From Planctomycetota bacterium (GTDB lineage Bacteria; Planctomycetota; UBA8108; JACQVS01), in NCBI GenBank assembly GCA_028280485.1, contig JANQLS010000049.1:124001-188000 (forward strand): a DNA stretch of 64,000 bases, in the 5' to 3' direction. The notes beneath the pieces were generated by a model. The model was given only the letters and a program-made list of their open reading frames with translations. It had not been told where the DNA came from and ran no database searches. The translations under genes and the position numbers were made by a program. Below are positions 18,121-26,632 of this stretch, piece by piece. Positions within the stretch are counted from its first letter, which is position 1. Every line of letters starts with the position of its first letter.

Positions 18121-19146
18121 ATGGATTTTAGATTCCATTCCGACAGCCTCATCTACCTGCACTTAATATGGCTCGCCCCCGTATTAGGGTTGCTCTTCTT
18201 CTACGGTTTCTACCGTAGAAAGAAGGCATTGGAGCTGTTTGCCAAGACCGAACTCCTGTCTCACTTGGTAGCGTCTGTAGATCGCGGTCGCCAATGGATT
18301 CGAGTGGTTCTTTTGCTGATTGCCATCGGATTGATCGCCCTTTCCATCGCCCGCCCCCAATGGGGAACTGAGATTCAAAAGATTCAACGTAAGGGTTTAG
18401 ATTTAGTTGTTCTTCTCGACTTATCGAAATCGATGTTGGCTGAGGAACGGGGAATCAATCGTTTAGACCGAGCGAAATCCGATCTCAAAGACTTGCTCAC
18501 TGCCGTTCAAGGTGACCGTCTCGGCTTAGTAGCCTTCGCGGGAAGAGCAGAAATTCATTGCCCTCTCACCTTCGACTACGGATTCTTTAGCCATATCTTG
18601 GATGACCTCGACATCGGTTCCGTGACTTTAGGGGGAACGAGCATCGCCGCTGCGATTCACAAAGGCTTAGAAGCCTTCCAAGATGATTTTCCCAATTACA
18701 AAGCACTGCTTCTGATTACCGATGGGGAAGATCATGAAGCCTTCGTTCGAGAAGCAGCTGAAGCGGCTCGAAAAAAGAATGTCGTTATTTACGCCGTAGG
18801 GATTGGAGACAGTAAAGAAGGACACCGTATTCCCATCACCGATGAAAATGGGAACAGGAAATACCTCCAAGGTGCGGACGGCCAATTGATTTGGTCGAAG
18901 CTCAATCCCCAAGCGCTTCAAATTGCGGTCTCGACCACCGGTGGAAGCTACGTCGAAGCCACTACGGGTTCTGCCGACTTAGTACGTCTCTACAATGAGA
19001 GCATCGGTGAATTGGAACGCCGCGAAATGGAAGGTTTCAAGCAAGACAATCACAAAGATCGTTACCAGTGGTTTTTGGGCTTGGGCCTACTCCTATTAGC
19101 CTTAGAACCTCTGATTTCTACGAGAAAAACGGAAGAATCGAGTTAA
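18121..19146 (+). CDS. batB: BatB, VWA-domain membrane protein
   Basis: This 341-residue paralogue of BatA has the same architecture: two N-terminal helices (12-31 and 59-76), a VWA domain with MIDAS DLSKS at 100-104 and ITDGEDHE near 201, and a C-terminal helix near 316-332. It lies 16 bp after batA. The family order batA-batB-batC is conserved here. It probably pairs with BatA in the inner membrane. Confidence 0.93.
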   Translation: MDFRFHSDSLIYLHLIWLAPVLGLLFFYGFYRRKKALELFAKTELLSHLVASVDRGRQWIRVVLLLIAIGLIALSIARPQWGTEIQKIQRKGLDLVVLLDLSKSMLAEERGINRLDRAKSDLKDLLTAVQGDRLGLVAFAGRAEIHCPLTFDYGFFSHILDDLDIGSVTLGGTSIAAAIHKGLEAFQDDFPNYKALLLITDGEDHEAFVREAAEAARKKNVVIYAVGIGDSKEGHRIPITDENGNRKYLQGADGQLIWSKLNPQALQIAVSTTGGSYVEATTGSADLVRLYNESIGELERREMEGFKQDNHKDRYQWFLGLGLLLLALEPLISTRKTEESS

Positions 19147-19216
19147 GATGGGACGTACCTAAATTCGTATTCGAACGTTCGTAGCCGAATTCATTTAAGT
19201 CATAAATATACTAAAA

Positions 19217-21019
19217 ATGAAAAACTTACCCTTCACCCTCATCCTCTTTGTTGCTATCAGCGGGATTCAAACATTCGAACTCCTTATCGCTGACGAGTAC
19301 GACAACCATATCCGTGAAGGGAACAATCTCTACACGACGGGTGAATTTATTCAGGCAGAAGAAAGTTACCTGAAAGCTCAAAACGAAAAGCCCACCGAGG
19401 CGGCCCCTCAATTTAATATCGGGAACACCTTCTTTAAGCGCGAAGATTTCCCGAAAGCGATCGAACACTATTTGAATGCGATCGATAAGTTAAGAGCTGA
19501 TCGAGCCCTCGAAGCCAAAATTCGCTACAACTTGGCGACCGCAAGAGTCAAAGAATCCGAAAAAACGATCGGAGATCTCACCGATCAAAAGAAACTACAA
19601 ACCTCGTTAGACTTCCTCAAAGAAGCGATCACCGGTTACCGAGACGTCTTAGAGATTCAGCCCGAACATAAAAATGCCCGTCACAACTTATCTCTCACAC
19701 AATTAAGAATCAAAAAGCTGCTCGACGATTTAAAGAAACTCAAAGAGCAACAAGAGAAGGAACAGCCCAAAGGCCCCACACCGGAAGAGTTTCTTTTAGA
19801 GCGAATCAAAGAGGAAAAAGCTGAAATCAAACTCACCACTGAAGCCTTGAACGCCGGTGAGTCTTCCGAGAAGTTTAAAAAGAGAGTTCAGCAAGTCACT
19901 GAAATTCAAAAATCAGTGGGCAGCCTCACCCCAGAGAGCGCCCCGGGTCAAAAACAATCGATCCTTGAGGCCATGAAAAACTTAGAGAACGATCCCAGCT
20001 TTGAAATTGGGGCCGCTGAGTTTTCTAAAGCCCGAAAAGAGTTTGAATCGAGCTCTCAGGGAACTCAAAAATCCATCGAAGAATCTTTAAGCCGATTAAA
20101 TGAAAAATCAGAGTCCTTAGAGAAATCAAAATCAGAAAAAATCGCCAAAGACATCGAAGACCAAACGACCACCCAACAGAAAACCTATGGCTTTTCGATC
20201 GGTCTCAATTTGAGGTTGCAAGGAAAAGACCTTCAATCCTTAACGGGTCAACAGCAAGGCAAGCCTCCTCAGCCTCAACAACAGCAGCCACCACCGATCC
20301 CAGAAGAGCTCAAACCAATTGTTAAAAAGATCTCCGAACTCTCTCTCGCTGCTAGCCAGGATATGACGGAAGCTCTGAAGTTGCTCAAAGGAGAAGATTC
20401 TAAATTTGAGTCCTCCGTCGATCTCGCAGCTAAGATCCTTCAGGATGATTCCGGTGAAGAACTGAAGCGCGCCCTCGAAAGAGCTCAACGTAAAGAGGAC
20501 GGGGATGATAAAAATCCTCTTCAACAAGCCCTTTGGGCTCAGATTTCAGCCTTAGATAAGCTCTATCAAGCCTTAGAAGAAGCTCGCAAGCTTCCTAAAG
20601 ATGAAAACAAAGAGCAGCAGCAACAAAATCAAAAAGATCAAGACAAGCAAAACAAAGATCAACAGAATCAAGACAACAAAGATCAGAACCAGAGTGACGA
20701 AAACTCAGACAAAAAAGAAGGCGACGATAACAAAGAGCAAGAAGGCGAAAAAGGCGAAGATCAAGAGGACAAAGACCAGGAACAAAAAGATCCAGAGCAG
20801 AAAGATCAAGAAGGCGAGAACTCGGATCAAAATCAGGAACAGTCCGAAGAAGAAAAACAACAACAAGCTCAAGCCAAAGAACAAAAACTCTCTGAAGAAG
20901 AAGCTCGCCGATTGTTACAAAAATTTTTGCAACACGATGCGAAGAGAGAACGCGATAAGAAAAAACGCGAAATGCGCCTGCGAGCCCGCGGCGGAAGAAG
21001 TTTGGAGAAAGACTGGTAA
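19217..21019 (+). CDS. batC: BatC-like TPR protein with charged low-complexity tail
   Basis: This is a 600-residue exported protein: a signal peptide (1-26), TPR motifs at about 30-165 (NLYTTGEFIQAEESYLKA, QFNIGNTFFKREDFPKAIEHY), a long charged helical middle, then about 120 residues made almost only of K, Q, E, D and N (about 460-570), and a basic end. BatC proteins are normally much shorter TPR proteins, so this one is greatly expanded. The low-complexity tract produces long false ORFs in other frames. Its TAA overlaps the batD start (TAATG). The 70-bp gap before it contains a small palindrome (CGAACGTTCG). Confidence 0.88.
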   Translation: MKNLPFTLILFVAISGIQTFELLIADEYDNHIREGNNLYTTGEFIQAEESYLKAQNEKPTEAAPQFNIGNTFFKREDFPKAIEHYLNAIDKLRADRALEAKIRYNLATARVKESEKTIGDLTDQKKLQTSLDFLKEAITGYRDVLEIQPEHKNARHNLSLTQLRIKKLLDDLKKLKEQQEKEQPKGPTPEEFLLERIKEEKAEIKLTTEALNAGESSEKFKKRVQQVTEIQKSVGSLTPESAPGQKQSILEAMKNLENDPSFEIGAAEFSKARKEFESSSQGTQKSIEESLSRLNEKSESLEKSKSEKIAKDIEDQTTTQQKTYGFSIGLNLRLQGKDLQSLTGQQQGKPPQPQQQQPPPIPEELKPIVKKISELSLAASQDMTEALKLLKGEDSKFESSVDLAAKILQDDSGEELKRALERAQRKEDGDDKNPLQQALWAQISALDKLYQALEEARKLPKDENKEQQQQNQKDQDKQNKDQQNQDNKDQNQSDENSDKKEGDDNKEQEGEKGEDQEDKDQEQKDPEQKDQEGENSDQNQEQSEEEKQQQAQAKEQKLSEEEARRLLQKFLQHDAKRERDKKKREMRLRARGGRSLEKDW

Positions 21020-22989
21020 TGAAGCGCCAGCGACAAATAGCTAAGCAATTTTGGCTGAATCCTAAACTGCGAAAACCCAAAGGACTATTAATCCAACTCC
21101 TTTGGGCGACATGCTTGTATGGGCTTGGGGCACCCGTAGTTCAATCTGAAGAAGTAAGGGTCGTTGTTCCAAAATCAGAGGTCACTATCGCAGATAGCTT
21201 CAACATTGCTATTGTTGTTCTTCAACCGGAAGGACAACCCTCAAATCCAAAATTCATCGAAAAACCTGAAGGCTTCACGATCAGTGAAAGACCTCAAGGA
21301 ACCTCCAATGAAAATAGATTCGGCAAAATAAAAATCACTTATACCTTTGTTGCAACCCCAACTCAAAGTGGGATTCATAAGCTTCCAAAAGCTTCTGTCA
21401 ACATCAGGGGGCGAACGGTTGAAAGTAAAACCCAAGGCACCATTACAATTACTGAACTTCAGAAAGAAGACTACTTCTTTATGGAACTCGACTCGGATCG
21501 AGCGAAGGTGTACCCGCACCAAGAGTTCACCCTCACGTTGAAGATTTATGCCCGCCGGATGAAAGAGAGTTCTCTCAAAAACACTCCTCCATTCAGCCCC
21601 CCCATCTCCATGGGTGGACGTCAGTTTGATGATTATTGGCCTCGTTTAAATATTCCCTGGATCGGAGAAAAGAGCGGCTTTGAAACCGAAGAATTCAAAA
21701 CCTGGGCTAATTCACTCAATCCAACGAGCCAAGAACACAAAGGTTTTCCTATTCAGGGGGTAGCTCGAGGCTTTCGAGGCTTTCAATACGTTTTTTCGTT
21801 TAAAAAGAAAATTGAGAACATCGACCCCGAACACGCAAAACGAGCAGATTACCACGTGTTCACTTTAGAAAAGAAATTTAAAGCTCTGGCTCCAGGAAAA
21901 TACACCTTCGCGCCCGTGACGGCACGAGGAATGGTCTTAGATGATCTCTCGGCTCGAACTCCTAAAGTTCATGAAGTAACCGCCCAAACTGAAGCGGTTC
22001 AAATCGAAGTGGTTTCCGTCCCTGAAGAAGGTCGGCCAACTTCTTACAACGGCGCCGTCGGAAAAGATTTCAAATTGCGAGCCACGGCGATTCCTACGAA
22101 GGTTTGGGTCGGATCACCGATGACCTTAAAGTTAGAACTGTCAGGAAAGGGCAAGTTAGAAACGATCCCTCCTCTTCCCATCAATAATGAATCCAAGTTG
22201 GTTAAAGATTTTAGAGTTCACGAGCTTCCTGAAACGGGTGAGCTCTCTGAAAACAAACTGACGAAAACATTCACCTACGGCATTCGGCCGATTTCTGAAG
22301 CCATCAAAGAAATACCGGCGCTCTCGTTTAGTTACTTCAATGTAGAGACTGAAAAATACGAGACCATCCAATCTTCCCCTATCGCCATCCTGGTGGAAAA
22401 GGGAGAAGAGGTTAAGCGAGAGAATTACGACCTAACGACGAGCAACCGTCAACACAAGTCAGTCGACAGACCGATCTATCCGATCTATGAAGGACCGGAT
22501 GCTCTCTTGTCCCAAACCCCAACGGCCTTATTAGGCCCTATCCCGCTTTCACTGATTTTAGGTTGCCCTATTCTTTTCTTCCTACTTCTCTTTACTGTGA
22601 AACGAAAAGAGCTAGAAACTCAAGACCCCAACTTGAAGCGCTCAAAGACTGCGGGAAAACTGGCCAAGAGTGCGCTCAATGAAGCCGTTAATGCCTTCCA
22701 AACGAACAAACAAGCTGGTTACCAAGCTGTAAGCCGTTCCTTAACAACCTTTATCGCCGACAGACTAAAACTTCCCTCAGCAGGGATGACTCCCAAGGAT
22801 GCTCTTCGAGCGATCGAAGAAGCGAGTAGCTCTACGATTGAAGAAACGACACTCAATGAGCTTAAAGATCTTTTAGATCGATGTGAAATGGCAAGTTACG
22901 GAGCGTTAGACGAGAGTCAATCCTCTCAAGCTGTGATCCAACAAGCCGAACGCCTTTTAGACTTGCTACAAAAGGAGCTAAAAGGATGA
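21019..22989 (+). CDS. batD: BatD, oxygen-tolerance family protein
   Basis: This is a 656-residue protein with an N-terminal signal (about 20-40), repeated beta-sandwich domains in the periplasm (EVTIADSFNIAIVVLQPEG, RVYPHQEFTLTLKIYARR-like, TKVWVGSPMTLKLELSGKG), a membrane helix at about 505-525 and a C-terminal cytosolic helical domain (FIADRLKLPSAGMTPKDAL). This is the normal BatD plan, with three extracytoplasmic modules. It probably bridges BatA/B and the cytosol. A second, shorter relative lies earlier in the operon (15883-17028). Its stop overlaps the batE start (ATGA). Confidence 0.92.
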   Translation: MKRQRQIAKQFWLNPKLRKPKGLLIQLLWATCLYGLGAPVVQSEEVRVVVPKSEVTIADSFNIAIVVLQPEGQPSNPKFIEKPEGFTISERPQGTSNENRFGKIKITYTFVATPTQSGIHKLPKASVNIRGRTVESKTQGTITITELQKEDYFFMELDSDRAKVYPHQEFTLTLKIYARRMKESSLKNTPPFSPPISMGGRQFDDYWPRLNIPWIGEKSGFETEEFKTWANSLNPTSQEHKGFPIQGVARGFRGFQYVFSFKKKIENIDPEHAKRADYHVFTLEKKFKALAPGKYTFAPVTARGMVLDDLSARTPKVHEVTAQTEAVQIEVVSVPEEGRPTSYNGAVGKDFKLRATAIPTKVWVGSPMTLKLELSGKGKLETIPPLPINNESKLVKDFRVHELPETGELSENKLTKTFTYGIRPISEAIKEIPALSFSYFNVETEKYETIQSSPIAILVEKGEEVKRENYDLTTSNRQHKSVDRPIYPIYEGPDALLSQTPTALLGPIPLSLILGCPILFFLLLFTVKRKELETQDPNLKRSKTAGKLAKSALNEAVNAFQTNKQAGYQAVSRSLTTFIADRLKLPSAGMTPKDALRAIEEASSSTIEETTLNELKDLLDRCEMASYGALDESQSSQAVIQQAERLLDLLQKELKG

Positions 22990-23786
22990 TTCCCCGATCT
23001 TTAATCTTCTTAATCACTCTAACCTTGGTTGCTTTAGGAAATTGGACTCGAGCAGATTCTCAGGAAACAAAACTGAATGTTAACCGCGATCGCCAATTGT
23101 TCACCGAAGCCAACGATTTGTTCAATTCGGGCAATTCTGTCGATAGTCTACAAAAGGCCTTAGACAATTACTCTCAGTTGATCAAGAGTGGCTACACGAG
23201 CGCCAATCTCTACTACAATTTAGGGAACACCCACCTCCGATTAAAAAACACCGGCTTAGCCATACTGAATTTCCATAAAGCCCTTCAGTTGGAGCCGGGG
23301 CACGCCTACGCTCAAGCTATGCTGGAAAGCGCTCGACTCAACGTGGTCGATAAATTTGAAGAGCAAGAAGGAAATCAATTTTTAAAGACGGTCTTCTTCT
23401 GGCACTATTCTTTTTCTTTCCGCCAACGAGGCATCCTATGCTTGATCACGTGGTGTGCCTTTTGGTTGATGATCACTCTCAAGCTCTTCACCAAACTTCC
23501 ATTATTTAGAACGAGCTTAGCCATCGTCAGCATCGCCTTTCTCGCCTCCGGTTCATCCTTAGCCTTTGAGCAAATGGATGCCAAAGGCGTGCCCGGGGTC
23601 TTAATCGCTGAAGAAACAGAAGTTCGCCGTGGACACAATGCCGATGACGACCTCATCTTTGAAAGCCCCCTAAAATCAGGGGTAGAGGTTCGCGTCCTCG
23701 AAACCAGAAATCTCTGGAAGCAAGTTCAATTCCCCGGCGGCGTCATCGGTTGGGTCCAAGCCAATAAAGTCGCAGAATTAAGGTAG
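22986..23786 (+). CDS. batE: BatE, TPR plus SH3-like protein
   Basis: This 266-residue protein has a signal peptide (1-24), TPR motifs at about 55-120 (YYNLGNTHLRLKNTGLAILNFHKALQ), two membrane helices (about 146-166 and 176-194) and a C-terminal bacterial SH3-like domain (GVEVRVLETRNLWKQVQF). This is the BatE plan and closes the operon. Its TAG stop (23784-23786) is the first TAG of a GGTAGTAGGCACACGCC hairpin repeat. Confidence 0.9.
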   Translation: MIPRSLIFLITLTLVALGNWTRADSQETKLNVNRDRQLFTEANDLFNSGNSVDSLQKALDNYSQLIKSGYTSANLYYNLGNTHLRLKNTGLAILNFHKALQLEPGHAYAQAMLESARLNVVDKFEEQEGNQFLKTVFFWHYSFSFRQRGILCLITWCAFWLMITLKLFTKLPLFRTSLAIVSIAFLASGSSLAFEQMDAKGVPGVLIAEETEVRRGHNADDDLIFESPLKSGVEVRVLETRNLWKQVQFPGGVIGWVQANKVAELR

Positions 23787-23807
23787 TAGGCACACGCCGT
23801 GTGCCGT
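23784..23807. repeat. GTAG-hairpin repeat overlapping the batE stop
   Basis: The hairpin GGCACAC/GTGTGCC follows TAGTA immediately; the first TAG is the batE stop. Similar hairpins follow in the gap. Confidence 0.8.
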
Positions 23808-23949
23808 CTCTGTCGAAAAGCCTTCTACCCCGATAAATTACTAACGAGTAGCAAGTTCGACCTTCGAGTCGTACGAAGCGATTACGTTCCTTCTATCCCC
23901 TCTCGCTTGAAGAACTAAACACTTTTCTTGCGTGTAAGCCCTCCGAGGC

Positions 23950-24130
23950 TGTGAATTTTTAAGACTTCCAACTTAACTAGCCCGGAGCGTTAGCGACGGG
24001 ATCTTACTAAAGTGTTTGTGGGGGCGAAGACTCAAGGTCTTAGCTATCAATAAGTCATACTAAAAAGTAGTTCTTAGCGATGACGCCTCCCCGTAGCTTA
24101 GGCTGCTAGGCAGTGAATAATTAGGGCTAA
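23950..24130. repeat. Degenerate MITE-like element E
   Basis: The left end is well kept: GAGGCTGTGAATTTTTAAGA, then AACTAGCCCGGAGCGTTAGC. The right end (GATGACGCCTCCCCGTAGCTTA) is eroded. The interior TACTAAAGTGTTTGTGGGGG matches the A-type interior weakly. Confidence 0.55.
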
Positions 24131-24158
24131 TCCATTTTTAAATCAATTGGCGCTTCAT

Positions 24159-24299
24159 TATCCCTCGCTAAAGCTTCGGGCTTGGGAGGTGGGTGATTTC
24201 ATACATGTTTTCAGAAGGATTACGCGAAATTCCTTACTACAAATTAATCATTGAAAGCGATTCGTTCCCCTCAAGCCCGAAGCTTTAGCGAGGGATAAC
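24159..24299. repeat. Inverted-repeat element F2
   Basis: Inverted arms TTATCCCTCGCTAAAGCTTC (24159-24178) and the matching GAAGCTTTAGCGAGGGATAA (24279-24298) enclose about 85 bp with no ORF. It is related to 3456-3589. Confidence 0.75.
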
Positions 24300-24467
24300 A
24301 GAGGCTCCATCGGTTTTAGGCTAAAAATTCAGCTTCTCAGAGTTAGTTAATAAAGAGTTTGAAAATTCAAACGGCACACAGCGTGTGCCTATCACCCTGA
24401 ACGCACCCACCGCTAAACACCAACAATGTCATAACTTATGTAGGCCGAAAGCCGAATCATCCTTAGG

Positions 24468-24884
24468 ATGCTATCCTTCTACATGAGCACAATAAAACTA
24501 AATTCACCAACGATTCAATTCAAAGGCATCTGGGGAGTCTTAGCGACGGTTGCGATATTGGTTGGCGGAGGGTTCTTCGCTTTCTTGAACCATTCGAATC
24601 TCGTTGAAGCGGCTGAAACCCAAATTGAAAAACAACTCAAACTTGAACTGCCTTCGATGATCGCGCGAAAGGGTTCACCTCATATGATGAACTCAGAATT
24701 GATGAAGGATATTCAGAATTTCAAGATCACTGAAATTCACGCCCCCTGGTTTCCCAATAAAAAAAGAGCCGATGTGCGGGCTGAGGTTTCTAGCAAAGTG
24801 GGTGATTTCACTTTCTACTATCGCTTTAAACGCATCTTAGGAAGCTGGAAACTTCAACATGAAACATCGGCACCGATATTTTAA
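24468..24884 (+). CDS. Small hypothetical membrane-anchored protein
   Basis: This 138-residue protein (133 if started at the ATG at 24483) has one membrane helix at about residues 23-41 and a small exported domain of about 95 residues (ADVRAEVSSKVGDFTFYYRF, then ILGSWKLQHETSA). I do not recognise the family. It stands alone between repeat blocks. Its TAA stop is directly followed by a GTAGT-hairpin repeat. Confidence 0.6.
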   Translation: MLSFYMSTIKLNSPTIQFKGIWGVLATVAILVGGGFFAFLNHSNLVEAAETQIEKQLKLELPSMIARKGSPHMMNSELMKDIQNFKITEIHAPWFPNKKRADVRAEVSSKVGDFTFYYRFKRILGSWKLQHETSAPIF

Positions 24885-24885
24885 A

Positions 24886-25151
24886 GTAGTCCTCACGTTC
24901 CACGTGAGGCCCTTCGTAGTCGGCTCACCCCGTGAGCCGGGATGGCAGTTCAATACTTTTAGATTCGAAGAAATTCTTTCCTTCGAGCAAAACCGAACTG
25001 TTCTTGAAATTTTACGAGCCAATTGAATTTATTTGCATCAGACGGCACACGGCGTGTGCCTACTATCATCCGCACGCGGAGCATGCGGACTACATTGTGC
25101 CTACTACCATCCGCACGCGGAGCGTGCGGACTACAAGCGAGCCTACTACTA
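24886..25151. repeat. Cluster of five GTAGT-type hairpin repeats
   Basis: Hairpins are at 24891-24909 (CCTCACG/CGTGAGG), 24921-24939 (CGGCTCAC/GTGAGCCG), 25044-25060 (GGCACAC/GTGTGCC), 25070-25088 and 25111-25129 (CCGCAC/GTGCGG type). The last unit ends in CTACTACTA, which contains the TAG stop of the minus-strand sulfatase (25149-25151). Stem sequence differs between units but pairing is kept. Confidence 0.85.
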
Positions 25152-26534
25152 CCTTCTCCAGCCTTTCAAATCCCACGTTGGCCCCTCAGAGACGACTTCT
25201 TGATGTAAGCTGATCATTTGCTTTTTCATCGCTTCGAATTGCTCAGGGTTTTTCTCTTTAACATCTTGAGTTTCAGCCCGATCTTTTTTCAGATTGTACA
25301 GCTCAAATCGAACGAGCTTCGCTGATTTGATAAACGGCATATCCGGAGCGGTCAAAGGATGCGTGTGCTTATGTTTAGGATCTTCTAAATACCCGACCAA
25401 CTTCCAGTCCCCCACTCTTAGTGCCGCCGATGGTTTCACTCGGTAGAAAAACCAGAACAAAGGTTTCTCTCTCTTTAGAGGAGTACCTTTCGTGATATGC
25501 GACAAAAGGCTCACTCCATCGTACTTACGGCCTTCAGGCAATTGAGCTCCTACAATTTCACAGATCGTCGGGAATAGATCTAAATGAGAGACCGTAGCTT
25601 CTGAAGTCCAGCCCGTTTTAATTTTCCCCGGCCATCGTAATAAACCCGGTTCACGATGCCCGCCCTCGTAAACGAAGGATTTCTTTCCCCTCAATCCCTG
25701 ATTGGAGAAGGCATTCACCCCGCCATTATCTGAAGTTAAAAACAAGAATGTGTTTTCACTTCGACCTGATTGTTCGAGTTGCTTCAGAATTTTTCCAACG
25801 GCGAGATCTACATTGTGAATATTGGCAAAGTATTTCGCCTGCTTCTTTTTATACCCCTGGCGCATGTAATGAAGGACGAGATTCTCTGGGGAAGCGATCT
25901 TTGAGTGAGGTTCATGAAACCAAACGACTCCCAAGAACGGTTCTTTTTCAGGAACTTTTTTCATCCAAGAAGTGAATTCATCCGCAACGATCTGACAGGA
26001 ATACCCCTCGACCTTTCCGACTTTCTTTTTATTGCGAACAAAATTCACCGGGTTGAGATGACTGGGCTGCGCATTGTTCGTCGTCCCTAAAGAATGATCG
26101 AAGCCTTGATCATTCGGATGAGGTTGCTTCGGATCCTCTAATTGCGAAAGATGCCATTTCCCGAAATGTCCTGTGTGGTAGCCCTTCTTCTTCAACACTT
26201 CTGCGATCGTGATTTCTTCGCTTCTTAAATGCATCGGATGGCCCGGAGGGATGTACGAATAAACCCCAATTCTTGAAGGCATTCTCCCCGTTAAAAACCC
26301 AGCTCGAGTAGGCGAACAATTGGGAGCGGGAGCGTGGCAATCCGTAAACTTGATTCCCTCAGCCCACAGCTTGTCGATGTTAGGAGTTTGAATTTTTGAT
26401 CCGTAACTCCCGAAATCCGTCCAGCCCGAATCATCGAGCATGATCAATAGGAAGTTCGGCTTTTGATCGGCCCTGACGGATGACTGAGCCAAGAACACAA
26501 CAACCGCAATATAAAGAATTGTTCGAATTGACAT
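25149..26534 (-). CDS. Arylsulfatase-type sulfatase, exported
   Basis: This 461-residue sulfatase has a signal peptide (1-22). The metal-binding DD is at 34-35. The active-site motif CSPTRAGFLTG at 73-83 has Cys73, which would be converted to formylglycine. Further family blocks are GHFGKWHLS and TSDNGG. It hydrolyses sulfate esters, probably on polysaccharides, in the periplasm or outside. No maturase gene is in the window. It is divergent from an acetylesterase (26633-28435) with a 98-bp shared promoter region, which suggests joint use in breaking down substituted glycans. Confidence 0.94.
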   Translation of the reverse strand: MSIRTILYIAVVVFLAQSSVRADQKPNFLLIMLDDSGWTDFGSYGSKIQTPNIDKLWAEGIKFTDCHAPAPNCSPTRAGFLTGRMPSRIGVYSYIPPGHPMHLRSEEITIAEVLKKKGYHTGHFGKWHLSQLEDPKQPHPNDQGFDHSLGTTNNAQPSHLNPVNFVRNKKKVGKVEGYSCQIVADEFTSWMKKVPEKEPFLGVVWFHEPHSKIASPENLVLHYMRQGYKKKQAKYFANIHNVDLAVGKILKQLEQSGRSENTFLFLTSDNGGVNAFSNQGLRGKKSFVYEGGHREPGLLRWPGKIKTGWTSEATVSHLDLFPTICEIVGAQLPEGRKYDGVSLLSHITKGTPLKREKPLFWFFYRVKPSAALRVGDWKLVGYLEDPKHKHTHPLTAPDMPFIKSAKLVRFELYNLKKDRAETQDVKEKNPEQFEAMKKQMISLHQEVVSEGPTWDLKGWRR

Positions 26535-26632
26535 ACCAGTTGAACCTTGAGTTATCCTTAGACTCTATTGCACAATGAAGAGCTGACTCTGATTGTGATT
26601 GCTTAATAAACCGACCCCGTAGGAAAGTTCTC

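Noticed and set aside
20595-21080. Long ORFs in other frames under batC
   Set aside because: They arise from the K/Q/E/D low-complexity tract of batC; composition alone keeps the frames open.
24886-25151. Clustered short repeats considered as a CRISPR array
   Set aside because: Units differ in sequence and spacing, and there are no constant-length spacers or cas genes.
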